Counted from the stretch's first letter, positions 21,570-33,949 are shown. The stretch is DNA of 64,000 nt from Lateolabrax maculatus (GCA_031216445.1 CM062215.1:864501-928500); one strand, 5' to 3'. A program made the numbers and translations. Notes: generated by a model not told the origin, from the letters alone.

Positions 21570-22186
21570 CGAGGTGAGGAATGATCTGCGAGCCCCAGCT
21601 GACCTTCTAATTGTGTTAATTTAATTACGCACCAGGGTCCCTCCACAAAACAGGGTATCATTTCAGCTGATGCCCCAAAGACTCCTCTAAGTAGCAGCTC
21701 CACCTCTCTGACGGATTAATAAAGTTTGTTCAAAGGTGACACAAGTTACTGTGAGTTAAACATTTATTCACATTCAGCGTTTTCCACCAAAACTCTTCTT
21801 CTTTTAAAGACTGACTTCTGGAAGATTTTGAAACCTAAATTATATCCTCCTGAAAGCAGCAGTGCTGGTCACAGACTCCACAGGGTGCATGTCAACAATG
21901 AGGTCAAAGGTCACTCTGCGGCCCTGACTGTTTTAAAACGAATATTAATAAAAAATAAAGGTTAATCAGCAGGTTTCTTATCTTCATGTGATGTCCTGGA
22001 TACCAAACTAAGAGACTTCAGTCCACAAGTTCAGGTTTTCAGAATAAAAGTCTGTTGGAGGTAAAAAGAATTGAAGTATTTTGAGTTTGTATAAATCGCT
22101 CATTCAGACAGAAGTTTGTCTTTTATTGTTGGAAGATACTTCACTGAATAAAATATAATCATGTATATATAAACAGAATACAGATC

Positions 22187-22187
<1 letters not shown>
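21570..22187. other. gbx2 upstream unique sequence
   Basis: No repeat or gene was recognised. CTTCTAATTGTGTTAATTTA and ATTACGCACC near 21605-21632 are ATTA-rich and might belong to regulatory DNA. Confidence 0.3.

Positions 22188-22218
<31 letters not shown>
22188..22218 (+). repeat. (AC)n microsatellite
   Basis: About fifteen AC repeats just before the gbx2 promoter region, followed by a G9 run. Confidence 0.95.
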
Positions 22219-22220
<2 letters not shown>

Positions 22221-22289
22221 AGCTGGGGGGGGGGTCATAGAGCGATTATTTACTGAATATATACAGCTTATTATTTACGATGATGTGTT

Positions 22290-22931
22290 TTCACATTCTT
22301 AAATGGCCTGTGGTCCCAATTTGTGTAATTGGCATTCATCCAGGAGACCAAAGGCGAGCTGTCACATCATCCCAGCCGACCAATCAGGGGCCGGAGCGCG
22401 GCGAGGGGGCGGGGCGCGCGCGGAGAAGGCAGCGCAATTAAACAGAGGGGAGCGCAATTTAAATCCAAAACATCTCCGGAGGCGCGCTGAGCGGCAGGAA
22501 ACACACCTCACACACACTCGGTCTCAGCGGGCGAGTGGAGGAGAAGTGTCCGCTGCTGTGATATCCCTGTCCGGTCAAGTTGAAGTGGATCCTCGCAGGA
22601 CGCTCGGATCTCCAAAGTGCGCACGGTGCGTCAGCGGAGCCGCGGGACGGCGCAGACCGGAGCTCTGCGGCGCTTATGGTCGAATTTTTTGTGGGAAAAC
22701 TAAAAGGAAGAAGAAGACGTGTTGAGTTCCTCTCGTCATATTCTCCTGATGACTTTCTTCCCTCTGCAGCACCGATGGAATGCTTCTCTCTAATCGGATT
22801 ATCGCTCCTCTAAACTCCGGTTCCCTCAGAGAGGCGGTGACCGCCGCGGCTCCACCGGGGGTCTGTCGTCCCTCCGCAGCCGCCCACAGCGCTTCTTCTC
22901 CGGTCTCCTCCGAGCTGCGGCGGTCGTTCAT
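22290..22931 (+). promoter_or_regulatory. gbx2: gbx2 promoter and 5' UTR region (CpG-rich)
   Basis: CpG density rises sharply from about 22370 and stays high through exon 1. A CCAAT box (22380-22384, CCAATCAG), a GC box (GGGGGCGGGGC, 22405-22415), and two AT-rich patches GCGCAATTAAAC and GCGCAATTTAAATCC (22432-22465) precede the likely start region. AATTTGTGTAATTGGCATTC at 22319-22338 has a homeodomain-like core. The transcription start cannot be fixed. Short upstream open frames (for example 22580-22813) could make the 5' UTR non-trivial but look incidental. Confidence 0.6.
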
Positions 22932-23451
22932 ATGAGCGCAGCGTTCAGTCCGTCCTTCATGGTGATGCAGCGGCCACTCGGAAGCACCACCGCCTTCAGC
23001 ATTGACTCTCTGATCGGGGGGCCCCCGCAGCCCAGTCCGGGACACTTTGTGTACACCGGCTACCCGATGTTCATGCCGTACCGGTCGGTGGTGCTCCAGC
23101 CGCCGCCTCCGCCGCCCCCCGCCCTGCAGCAGGCTCTCCCCGCCGGCCACCACCCGCACCCGCAGATCCCCAGCCTGCAGAGCGGCTTCTGCTCCAGCCT
23201 GGCGCAGGGCCTGACGCAGGGCATGGCGCTCACCTCCACGCTCATGGCGTCGCTGCCCGGCGGCTTCTCCCCGTCCCAGCAGCACCAGGAGGCGGCCAGG
23301 AAGTTCGGCTCGCAGGCGCTGCACGCGGTCTTCGACAAAACTCAGGAGCTGCGGCTGGACGCGGAGGACGGAAAGAGTTTCCTGCAGGGGAAAGAGTCCG
23401 CGGCGCTGCAGGCTTTCCACGACACGGACACGTCGGTGCAAACATCCACAG
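22932..23451 (+). CDS. gbx2: gbx2 coding exon 1 (gastrulation brain homeobox 2)
   Basis: This exon encodes residues 1-173 and the first base of codon 174. The start MSAAFSPSFMVMQRPLGS is typical of GBX2 and unlike GBX1, which as I recall it begins differently. FSIDSLIG at residues 22-29 is an eh1-like Groucho/TLE-binding repressor motif. HFVYTGYPMFMPYR (38-51) is the family's conserved N-terminal block, followed by a seven-proline run (57-63). The second half, including GFCSSLAQGLTQGMALTSTL, fits GBX2. The exon ends CCACAG followed by the donor GTAGGC. The first ATG matches the family's N terminus exactly, so the start is secure. GBX2 is a nuclear transcription factor, mainly a repressor, that positions the midbrain-hindbrain boundary by opposing Otx2 and patterns anterior hindbrain and neural crest. 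The antisense frame here (22674-23441) is a GC-rich shadow. Confidence 0.96.
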
Positions 23452-24897
23452 GTAGGCGGGGGACTCGGCCAGTGTAACCCGGAACAGGGCTCAAAGTCCG
23501 GCGCCTTTAGACGGGATCAACCTCATGTTTGGTCTTAAAATGTTTCTGCTGAAGCCTTTAAAAAATGTCTTTATTTCACACCTGACATCTTCACATTGTC
23601 AATGTGTTTTATAAGATGAAGATAAATAAATGTCAAAGATTCGAAACAAAAAGGAATTAAACTGAAAACACGTGGATCTTATTAAAACAAAGACTAAATA
23701 ATTACTTTTATTATTATTTTATCATGTTTTCATGCCACTAAAATGTCCAAATTATTTTACTTTGCAACTAAAACACAAGAAATTAAAACATTAAATTTAA
23801 CTCGACTAAAACAATTGAGCTTGAACATTTCTGTCCGGTTCCTCGAATCTAAAACACCCGTGAGGTTTCATCTGGAAAAATAAATGATCACCATGAATAA
23901 TTCTGTAAATCTGAAGCAGAGATGTTTTTAGGCCTCGGATTCATTTAAATATCCTGCAAATCAAAGTTTCATCAGCTACAGATGTGAAAATGTTGCTTGT
24001 TGTCTTTGATTCTTGGAGAATAAAAACCATTTCACTTCCGGAGTCTGAAATCTTTGTTCACTTTGATCTTAAATACTTTTTTTTTTTTTTTTTAAGAAAA
24101 ATCTTTATTTGTGACGGTTTCATGAATAATCCATGTTGTCACTTTTATTTCAGGTTTTTCTTTATGGTTTTATTGGTTCCTTATATAAAACTGAAACATT
24201 TGTTTCCTCTTGATCTTATTTGTGAATGAATCTGACGTGTTTCAGTCCGCAGCAGCTCAGTTTCACACGCGGCAGGACCGGGCCGCGCGGAGACGCTCCG
24301 TGCGTAATTACGCGTGAAAAATAAAAATCCCTGCAGAGCGCGTGTTTTCCGCGGTGATCCGCTCTGATCCAAACACTGATCTGATGATGGATATTGACAC
24401 GGGACAGGACGACCCCCCCCCCCCCCCCCTTAATTCACCCCCCCAGATGTCACAGCTCTGGCTCCAATTTACAAACACATTTCCTGTCAAAATAAAACGA
24501 TTCTATTCAGCATCAATTCAAATTTAGAAACTTGACTTCATATTCAAACTTTATTTCATTTTCCTTCTAATATTCAACAAAATTTTAACTGATTTATGGG
24601 ATGTTTTTTGGTCGCAAATCAGATTTTAAGGAGACGTTTATGTCACCTTTTTTTAAATTACAATCATTTAATTTTTAATTTACAATCAAACAAATGAGAT
24701 ATTTATGACAGAAATAATTAGATGATGGCACTAACTTCTAATGCAGATTAACATATTTAGATTTTTTTTTCAAACAAACATAAAAAATCCAGCAGAAAAA
24801 TCATAAAAAGGGTTTTTGTGAACTTTCTGTGTTTCTGTACCAATAAAGTTTTAGTTTTTATGATGAAGATGTTAACGCGCCCTCCTCTTCCTCCCAG
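23452..24897 (+). other. gbx2: gbx2 intron
   Basis: 1446 bp, GT at the left (GTAGGC) and a pyrimidine-rich CCTCTTCCTCCCAG acceptor at the right. Phase 1. AT-rich, with a C17 homopolymer at 24413-24429 and a CpG-containing patch at 24240-24360. No other exon was seen. Confidence 0.9.
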
Positions 24898-25436
24898 TCA
24901 GAGCACACAGTAAAGACGAGTCCAAGGAGGACGAGTGCGGCCGGAAGGACGAGAGTTTCTCCATGGACAGCGACCTGGACTACAGCTCTGACGACAACCT
25001 CACCTCCATGTGCCACAAGGAGGACGGGGACGGCGGCGGAGGTCTGGATGACGGCCCGCACATGCACGGCTCCGGCGGCGGCGGCTCCGGGGCGGGCGGC
25101 GGCGGCGGCGGCGGCGGCGGCGGAAAGAACCGGCGGCGGCGGACGGCGTTCACCAGCGAGCAGCTGCTGGAGCTGGAGAAGGAGTTCCACTGCAAGAAGT
25201 ACCTGTCGTTGACCGAGCGCTCCCAGATCGCGCATGCGCTGAAGCTGAGCGAGGTGCAGGTGAAGATCTGGTTCCAGAACCGACGCGCCAAGTGGAAACG
25301 GGTCAAGGCCGGGAACGTCAACAACAAATCCGGGGAGCCGTCCCGGAACCCCAAGATAGTCGTTCCCATCCCGGTGCACGTGAGCCGCTTCGCAATCAGG
25401 AGTCAGCACCAGCAGATGGAGCAGGCCAGACCGTAG
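24898..25436 (+). CDS. gbx2: gbx2 coding exon 2 (homeodomain and C terminus)
   Basis: It joins exon 1 in phase (G + TC gives Val174) and ends at TAG, for a 352-residue protein; human GBX2 is about 348. An acidic part (KDESKEDECGRKDESFSMDS, then DLDYSSDDNL) precedes a glycine-rich linker ending at Gly249. The homeodomain covers residues 251-310, from NRRRRTAF, with Phe258 as position 8, helix 3 VQVKIWFQNRRAKWKR, and Trp298, Gln300 and Asn301 as positions 48, 50 and 51. These are the DNA-contact residues of an Antp-class homeodomain binding TAATTA-type sites. The tail EPSRNPKIVVPIPVHVSRFA followed by IRSQHQQMEQARP is GBX2-like; GBX1, as I recall, has VNRFAV at that place. The (GGC)n tract at about 25072-25125 is longer than I recall in mammals. 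Confidence 0.97.
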
Positions 25437-25570
25437 AAGAAGAAAAGACTCCTGACCTGGAGACCGAGAGCCGCTTATCAAGTGACTGAAGCCCGTGTTG
25501 AACTTTTTATTCTGATTTCACTTTCACTCACTTCAAAAACATCTAATTTAAGATGAAATAAACGAAGGTT
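25437..25570 (+). terminator. gbx2: gbx2 3' UTR with candidate poly(A) signal
   Basis: AATAAA at 25557-25562 is the first canonical polyadenylation hexamer after the stop. The true 3' UTR may be longer, since further AT-rich sequence follows. Confidence 0.4.
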
Positions 25571-28500
25571 AAATTCCTGCAGTGCTTAAAACCTCCGGAA
25601 GGAAACACTTGTGAAAGTTCCCTTCAACACCTCGTTTCTCCAAATACAACTGAAGAATCTGACAGAAATGATGAGAAGACGTGCCGCCGTTTCCCAAACA
25701 GGTTAAAAGCTTCACGGTAAAATGTTAAAAACCAAACAGGAAAAAAGCAGAACTGATCATTTCTCACTTATTTTTAAAGATTTTGTTTTTTGGTTAATTA
25801 GCCAATAACAATAATTGATCATCATGTTCATGGAGAGAAAAAATTGGGTCTAAAAAGATGAAAGAAAATCTGCTGAACTCCTTAATAATTTTATTTGATT
25901 TAGGGGTTTTCCAGACATAAAGTACGTTCGTTTTTATTAAGAACAAAGTGGGAAAAATCTCACAAATCTAAAAACAAAAATCAGCCAAATCCTTGTTAAA
26001 AACGGACGTTTTTGAAAAGTCACATTAAAAAATCATGTCGTTATATTTTGGAGTCTAAACTATGGCAGCGAGTTTAGAAAATCCCACATTTTCCCAGTGA
26101 AGGTTGGTGTTGATCACTGAAGATGGACGTTTTGAAATGTCACATTAACACATCTTTTAATTACATGTTTCAGCCTGACAATTTAATTTTAAAGAAAATG
26201 TGACAGTGAATATAGAAAATTCTCAGCGGAGTTTGGTTTTAGACACTAAACATGAAACAGATTTGATTTGTACGATGATTTCAGACTTTCTTCTTCTTTA
26301 CAGGAAATTAAATAACACACATTTCAAGCCTCACCACGAGCCTCAGTGAGTCGTTAAGCTGGACATTTCTCTGCAGGAGGAACCGCAGTATTAAAACCGA
26401 ATCTGAGTGGAGCGACACCAAAAACTGCGCGTAAAGACGCGAAGCGGTGACGCGCCGCTGAGGAGGAGGAGGAGGAGGAGGATGAAGACTCAAACTGACA
26501 CGTTGCTTCGGCGACATTTGACCGACTCCTCCCCCCCCACATGTAAATACACCCACGGGACCAAACGGAGGACGTGATTCACACTAACACACGCCTTCTT
26601 ATAAGATGTTGTTCTTGATTTCCGAACATTTGGGGTTTTCTGAGCCTCGAGTCTGTGCTGAAGGTTTTAAAACTCTTCATCTCTTTGCTGTTATTGCTTC
26701 ATTTCATCTTCTTCTTTTATTCTGTTTATTTTGAAACTAAATGACGCTGCTAATTTATTTATAGAAAATTGTGCAAAAGTAACTAACATTCCCTGAAGTA
26801 TGGAGTTAAAAAGATTTAAAGTGTGAATTAAAAGATGAAACGTGACCAGATGTGAACAGCTGCACTGTCTCTATCTACCTTTATTTTATTCTCCACTAAA
26901 CCAGCAGGTTTCATTTCACCGCTGAAATATCTTTAATATTAAATATCTTTAATCCGGATTCTGTTGAATAAAAGAAACATTTACATTTCACCAACACGAG
27001 GCTCCAAATGTCCAGATGCTGATTTAAAATAATAAGAGTCCAGATTGTTTTGGTTTTATTTTGATGATTTTAAACATAGGTTTGGAAATGTACAAAAACT
27101 AAATCGATCCTTTATTTTCACACTGATGAAGCTTGAAAATGTAAAATAGTTTCCGACAGAAATCATTGATCCGGTTTTATCTGTTTGGAAAATTACATTT
27201 TTAAGAGAAAAACTGCAGAAATAAGAATGAATCAGAGCACATTAGAGGTTTATTATCTTCAGGTCGGAGGTCAAAGGTCGGGGGGGGGGGGCTTCATGAA
27301 TAACAGCATTAAGGTCTCTGGCCGCGCGCGTTGCCTGATGTTGAAATGAGATTTTTCGTTTGTTTTTTTTATTACTGAACACAAACATTAATTATTTTGG
27401 GGGAATCAGGATTAAACGGAGCATCTGCTAACAGAATAACCTTAAAATAGCATTACATGGAAAAACAAATACAGAAATAAAAGACATAAATACCTGGACT
27501 GTGCAGCCGGTTGTTCCAGGTGTTTCCAGGTGTTTCCACAACAGAACCAGCATTAGTCACCAGGTGAACACACACCTGCGGACACGGACAGAAACTCACC
27601 TTCTTCTTCACTAAACATCTTTAAATAAACGTTGAACGTTTACCTGAATCACGTCATCAAACTCAGGTGCACCGGAAGTTAAACAAACCGATTTAAACGC
27701 AGATTTTCTCTCCTTAAAGTTACGTAAACGACGCACGTTTCGCCTCAGAATGAAACGTTTAAAACGATTTTAAGGTTTAAAGTTGACAAAACACAGAAGC
27801 ACGTGAGCTCAGTCCGTTTGTTTTCTTCCGTTCCAACACGTCCACGCACCTGGACGTAATGACGTACGTACGCACGCAAACACGTTCCGTTTTAGACGGA
27901 AAAAAAACATGTAAAAAGCAAAAAAATAATAATATTCTGTCAGTTTAACTCGATTAGTTGATTGGAAAAAAAAATGTTTTTAATAATCAAGTTATCGTTT
28001 ATTATTATTTTTATTTATGAAGCAAAAACTGTTAAAGTCTGTTTTATGTAATTTAAACCAAATATTTGTGGCCTGTTGACCGGAAATCACTGGAAATGTA
28101 GTGTGTCCAGAGTTTGACTGACACCAGGAGCTAAAACACAGACACCTGGACCTCTGCTCCTGATCAGAGCTCCTGTTTAAAAAGCTTTTCTACCTGGAGC
28201 CAGAAGAGTCTGTTCAGCCAATAGTGAAAATCAGATTTGAGGGCCAGAAATTTAAATTTGTGGACTTTAACCTGCAGAGTGTGTGTGTGTGGGGGGGGGG
28301 GTGCTGTGTGTGGCTCTAATGAATCTTTTTGTAAATTGTAATCAACCAGGACCGTCGCAGGCAGCTGATAAATGAGACCCGGGGGGATCGGCCTCAGCCT
28401 GGGCTCTTCACTGCAGCTTCAGCCCCCCCCCCCCCCAAGGCTTCAGATGAACTCCTGCTAATTAATCCTGACGGAGCCAAGTGTGGGTGGCCTTCTTCTT

Positions 28501-29181
28501 CTTCTGTGGTGGTTGACTCTGCTGCTGCTGAGGGACGACATGTCAGGAAGGAGCTCAGTTGGTTTTATTAACAAAATCTTTAAAAAACCTCTAAAATTAT
28601 AAATCTGAGGCAACAGAAAATTCTCTTCCATCTCTAAATTCAAAAATCAAAGATTTCTGCAACTACTGAGGTGAAAAAAAGAACTTTTGATGTGATGTTT
28701 AAGCAACACAGGCTGCTGAATCTGTCACCATGACAACAGAGCAAAGTCGCGGCTGAAAGCTCCGGAAAAAACTACGAAGCTGAACTGCACCTTTATTTCA
28801 CTTCGCCTCTGGACTCACACACACACACTTTCACTGTAAAAGTCTGAGGAAAATAAACTACAGTTGGTGGGTATGTTAGAGCAGCAACACTTTCCTCAGA
28901 AGAGAAAAAAGTGTTAAATTTAATTGTATTTAGATTTTGTCACCCTAAAAAAAACAAGATTTAAGAGTGAATTTGTGCTAAAAAACCGCCCTGAATTAAA
29001 GGTAAAAAAACACAAAAGTATCACAACTACAAGGTAAAGACTTTGTTTTAGAAGCTGAGTCACAATAACTAATCGTAACAATTTAAACCATCAATCAGAA
29101 AGAAGCAGACTGAGCCAGTGATCTAATGTAAAGATAAAGAGCTGAACACGTGAGGTTATATTAAGAAGCATTATTCTTGTC
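25571..29181. other. Convergent intergenic region, gbx2 to agap1
   Basis: Mostly AT-rich unique DNA with (GAG)n at 26461-26480, poly-G near 27280-27290 and 28290-28299, and poly-C near 28425-28436. ATGACGTACGTACGCACG at about 27860 contains a CRE-like TGACGTA. GAATCTTTTTGTAAATTGTA near 28321-28340 and TGCTAATTAATCCTGACGG near 28457 might be conserved. No coding exon was recognised. Confidence 0.4.
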
Positions 29182-32100
29182 TTTATTGAAAAGAGACACA
29201 TTACAGTAGAAGACTCTGTATTAAGTAAAATTTTTCAACAACAGTACTGTACAGCCAACAAAAAGTCAATGACAATAATAATTAGAACAACAATAAGGAC
29301 AATAATGTGTCTGGATGAAATCATAACAATAATAAGAAAATGGACACGAGAGGTTGGAGAAAAATATACAAAAAGGTAGGTTTGAGGGGGCGGAGTCTTC
29401 CTCACAGGTGCGTTCATAAATAATGTGGAGGACAGCCCTGGTGGGAGGGGCTTAGGGAGGTAACACAACCAGACAAACCCAACGTTCACCACACGGAGTC
29501 GATTTTTTTCTTTGTTTTGTTGTTTGAAGTCTATGTACAGATGAGGCGGTAGCGAGCGTCGAGCGGAAATATCAGCGCCGAAGCGGTTTCCCCTCGTCTT
29601 TCAAAGCAAACGTGATTTATCTACAAACGGGCGGGTAGCTTCAGTGACAGGTTCTCTTATCAATAATCCTGTGACAGATTACTTTAGTGTCTACAGTTAT
29701 TTAAAAGCTCCATTCAAAGATGTTAATGAGCTTCTTTTGTTCATGCAAACTTCCAGAAATTTACTTTGGATTCCCAAGTTGGTCAGAATTTTGGTGCTTT
29801 TAAAGAAAGAACACAGATCAGTTCAGAGGAAACCGCCAGAAGTCGCCAACGCTGAAGAAATAAGCAAATGTCAGGTAATGCCAATATAAGACAAAAGAGA
29901 AGCTGTAGTGGAAAACGGATTGAATCAGATTTAGTGCATTTCTGTCATAAATAGAAGGACGTCTTTGCCCTGTCCCGAGTCGGATATAAAAACATAAAAT
30001 CAAATCAAACACCCTGAAGCTTTCAGACTTCTTGGTTTAGTATTAACGGGAGATCAAACGCCATCTCTGAGGCGACTGCTAGGGAAACGGGGCGTGGCAT
30101 GTACACTAACAATGTCGGACAAAACTAGGAAAGACAGACGTGTAAAAAAAAAAAAAAAAAAGGCATACAGTAATATGCTAATGTTTTTTTCTTTTAGCTT
30201 TTCTGACACTTCAACAAACAGAGCGTGTTTGTGGTTTAATGGGAATATTGCAGCAATGTCAGCGTTTGAAGTTACGAAGCGACGCTCGTTGATGCGTTTA
30301 TAAGTATTGCTTGGATACACAGTCGGGTTGAGAGCTCCTCGACGCCTGTAGCGACCTTTAAAGTTTGAGTAGCGAGAGCAGAGACGAAGAGGCGAGCGGT
30401 CGACACTCAGCGTAGTGTTGCAGGTAAAAATCGTCACGCGTGAACGTTCGAGGTTAAACAGCTTCTTTCCTGATCAGTTAGCGTTCGTTTCGGCACGTTT
30501 CCCGTCCAGCTACCAAAATAAATCAACGCTCCGTCAAATCTACGTCACCGGGGTACGAGAGGTGTGTCGCCCGCGCGTGACGACACCTGAAATCAACCTG
30601 CGACGTTCATGATTCACTCATGTGGATCTTTAGACTAGTGGGTCCCAACCGTTTGGTGATTCCCTTAAACCCAAATCAGACTTTCTGCATCCATGTAGCT
30701 CTAAAGGTCCAAGGACTTTAGTTTGGCATCTGCCCACGTCTACACACTCACGACCCCGTATGGACTCGGACTCGTTCTCCAAACTGCTGAGACTCGTAAT
30801 GGTCTCGACTACAGCCCTTTGTGTAGTATGAATGTTTTTGTTTCTTTTGGATTTCTGGTCCTGTAAACCTTCATGTGACCCTTCAGACTGGATTTGTAGT
30901 TCTTCGGAAACTAAACCACTGGTTTAGACGCCAGGTTAACTTCCTGCCCTGGACGGATCAGCTCGACACTGAGCCCGAACATGCAACATTTGGTCCATGC
31001 GGATGGTTTTTGTCCCACACAAACACACATTTGAATAAATGACTTCCACTCTGCAACCCGACAGATGGGGAACACAAAGTACTTCCTGTGTTCTCGAATT
31101 TACACCACGTCACCGTTGACGGAGAGGAAGTGACGGAGAAAGAGGAGATTATTTACAACATGGAGGTTTAAAGACCAGAAGAAGAAGAAGCCCTTCTCAG
31201 TGATTCGCTGAGCAGATCAGGGAGGCTGTCTGATTGGACGGGACGGACGAAAAACTGGACTGGAGGGAACTTCAAATAACATTATAGACAGATTTTTATA
31301 CACAGAAACACTATTTTGTGACCACGAAACTCTGAACTTGTATGTTATTTATATCATGTTTTCTAAGAAGCGTTTTAGAGGTTCCGCTGAAATGTAAAAA
31401 TGAAAAGTATCTTGTCTCCTCCCGTCAACCATCTCACCATCACTGTGATCTGTCTGACAGCTGGAAACACCTGAAGAAGAAGAAGCAGATTAATTCCCTT
31501 TTCACTCCGTTTGTTTCTTAGCTGCTTCCTTGTTAAAACAAGTTGAAACAATACAATTCACTTCAGGGACATTTTAAATTAAACATTATTTGACCATGAT
31601 GGACTGAGATTCAGATAATAGACAGAAAAGTTTTAAAATCAAACATAAGATGAAAAAAGTCCCAAAACAGAACAGATGATTTCCAAACCATCCAAATCCT
31701 GTTTTTTCATGTTGATCAGTTAAGACCGGACGATTCTTCCACATTAACGACATTATGAATCTCTTCACTTCACAATAAATAAATAGTCTGAATCCCAAAA
31801 ACGTTCACTGGTTCCAGCCCTCAATATTAAGATTTATCTGCTGGATTTCTCAGCCCTCTAAGATTGTGAATTGAATATTTTGGGGGATTTTGGCTGATCA
31901 AAAAGAGCAATTTGAAAGCAACATTTATTCGAGAGAATAATGTGCAGATTGTTTGATAATGAAAAACATATTTATCATTACATTTATGGTTATGGAGAGA
32001 CAATATATCATCACATGGGTAACATCGTCCAGCCCTGGAACAGGAATTATCTACACAGTTTTTTCCCTTTTGAACAGCTGTTGGAGTTTAAACTTTGTTA

Positions 32101-33078
32101 AATGCTGAACCGAGTGAAGTCAACTCGGGTTAAACCCTAAATCCTGGTTTAAGGACTGCGGGAAAAGACGAAGGGTGTTTCTGATGGACAGTCTCCGGTC
32201 CCTGAGCCTGGCAAGAGCTTCTGTACATTTAATGACTTTATACACCTGAAAACAAACTGAAATAATCCCCTTCCCCTTTTTGACGATTGGTCCAGCAATG
32301 CACATCGAGATACAATATACACAATCCAGGAAAAATGCCTTAAATAAAAAAAAGAGCAGAAAGTGTCTAGGACATGCGATCTATCACACTTCTTTTTATC
32401 TCTAAGACCGGATACCTTTTTTTTTTCCTCTTAAAGTTTTACATCGAGATATTTTTCACATATAAAAACAGGTGTGAAGGCAGGAGAGTTCACAGGATTC
32501 ATAACATGAAAGAAACAAACGCAGGTGAGAGGAGGACGAAGGTGAGGATGATGATGAGACTGTGTGGACATGCTACGAAGACCCCCCCTCTCGTTTTCTT
32601 CGTTACGATGTGACGATATGTTTTGGTGAGATTTCCCAAGCTTCTGATTGGCTGTTGGGTGATGATGCCGGGCGAGGAGTCGTGTAGTGTTAAATTAAAG
32701 TCGTGTGATGAGGTATGATGTCATTAGAGCTTCAGGCTGGCCGTCATTGGCTGTCAGAAGTCATGTGACTATTTCCCAAAATGCTCTGATGAGCCAGCGA
32801 CGACACATGAAGGTTGAGCTGGGTCGATTGTGGACCACTTTTCCCACCATGCTTTGGGGTTTTTCCTGTTGAGGGTTCTCCCAAAGAGACACGTGGACGC
32901 AGCGTCACCACTGACCCGCGGTCGGTTTGAGGCAGTCTTAACGAGCCGGCGGTGGTCAGGTGACGCGGTCGGAGCTTAGAGTCGCAACTGGTAGTGGTTC
33001 CCAAAACAAACGGTCAGGATTCTCCCGGATCGGAGGTCTGATGTTCGCCGTAAAGAGTCCGACGGTGAGAGGTCCTCG
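29182..33078 (-). other. agap1: Probable agap1 3' UTR and terminal region
   Basis: Downstream of the agap1 stop (33079) there is no other gene on the - strand. An AATAAA hexamer on the - strand at 29182-29187 is followed in that direction by sequence that could hold a cleavage site, and AT-rich UTR-like DNA lies between. Mammalian AGAP1 has a long 3' UTR as I recall it, so 3.9 kb is plausible, but nearer hexamers could also be used. Poly-A tracts near 30147 and 32403 may be repeat tails. Confidence 0.25.
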
Positions 33079-33288
33079 TCATATGAGCGCGGCGCTCCCG
33101 GCGCTGCTGCAGCTGTTGTTCCGGTTGGTGTTGCGGCGCGACAGGTTGGGCGTGGCCATGAGCGGGTAGCGCTCGTCGGGGCAGCCGTACTGAGCCAGCG
33201 TGTCAACGCACTCCTGACTGTTGGCCTGCCGAGCGTACGCCATCGCACTGTTGCCGTGGGCGTCCCTCGCCATCAGGTCCACGCCGTA
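33079..33288 (-). CDS. agap1: agap1 last coding exon (ankyrin end and C terminus)
   Basis: This exon encodes the final 69 residues and the TGA stop (33081-33079). It begins YGVDLMARDAHGNSAMAYAR, the second half of an ankyrin repeat, then QECVDTLAQYGCPDERY and LMATPNLSRRNTNRNNS, which are signature AGAP1 text, and ends in a fish-specific-looking CSSAGSAALI where human AGAP1 as I recall ends in VPTII. The acceptor is CTCTCTCCCAG on the - strand at phase 0. Ankyrin repeats in AGAPs flank the catalytic Arf-GAP domain and serve protein contacts. Confidence 0.93.
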   Translation of the reverse strand, partial: YGVDLMARDAHGNSAMAYARQANSQECVDTLAQYGCPDERYPLMATPNLSRRNTNRNNSCSSAGSAALI

Positions 33289-33580
33289 CTGGGAGAGAGG
33301 GAGAGACATTACACTCAGTCACAAACCTGAACTCAGTGTTTTTATCTTTGTTTTACACTGTTAAACTTTAACCCAAGACTTCCAATTCTGGTAACTTGTG
33401 ATAGGCAACTCACATAAACAAAAGTAATCAATTTCAGTGTAATCAATCAGCTGTCCTGCAAGTGTCAAAGAAACTCATGAACACTGAAATCAGACATTTG
33501 ACAAGAAAAGTCTGTGAAACGCCCACATTATAGTTTCTGTGCGTCACTGATCTCCATGGAAACACGTGCGACCGTCTTAC
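33289..33580 (-). other. agap1: agap1 intron (292 bp, phase 0)
   Basis: Donor GTAAGACGG directly after the Trp codon; acceptor as described for the last exon. Unique, no other feature. Confidence 0.9.
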
Positions 33581-33836
33581 CCAGATGAGGAGCTGTGTGA
33601 TGACCACGTTGCCCTTGCGGCTGGCCAGGTGCAGCGCGTTGCGTCCGTCTCCTTCCCCACAGGTCTCGTTGACCTGCTGCCGGGACCCGTGGGCGAGCAG
33701 CAGGACGACGGCGCGGAGGTCCTCCTCGGCCGTGGCCCTCAGCAGCTGCTGGCCCAGAGACAGGTCGGTGCCCGGCAGCGACGCCACGAACAGGCGCTGC
33801 TCGTACTTCGCCCGGATCCAGCGCTCCCTCTCCTCC
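33581..33836 (-). CDS. agap1: agap1 exon: end of Arf-GAP module and ankyrin repeats
   Basis: 86 residues. Its first G completes the AGG Arg codon begun in the exon at 49452-49674. The protein reads EERERWIRAKYEQRLFVASL, then TDLSLGQQLLRATAEEDLRA, VVLLLAHGSRQQVNETCGEG, and DGRNALHLASRKGNVVITQL ending LIW. DGRNALHLASRKGN is the classic ankyrin TPLHLAA-type helix pair. It splices in phase 0 to YGVD. Longer frames on the other strand and in other frames over this exon are shadows. Confidence 0.95.
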
Positions 33837-33949
33837 CTGACGGACCAAACACAGGGACGCTTTTAAAACATGGACAGGAAGCCGAGCGAGTATATTCCTA
33901 CAAAATAAAACGTCCTGACCCAGAGGAAAACTCTTTCTTCAAGTGAGAT

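Noticed and set aside
22674..23441. 255-codon - strand frame opposite gbx2 exon 1
   Set aside because: A GC-rich shadow of the true exon; no domain or splice evidence.
22932..25436. gbx1 rather than gbx2
   Set aside because: The N-terminal MSAAF...MVMQRPLGS block and the VSRFAIRSQHQQMEQARP tail fit GBX2, and the neighbour is agap1, the GBX2-side paralogue.
24858..25481. 207- and 129-codon - strand frames opposite gbx2 exon 2
   Set aside because: Shadows of the homeodomain exon with Val/Leu and Pro runs caused by the GGC tract.
33528..33946. Alternative frames on both strands over the agap1 ankyrin exon
   Set aside because: The frame with ankyrin homology and correct splice phases is unambiguous; the others are shadows.
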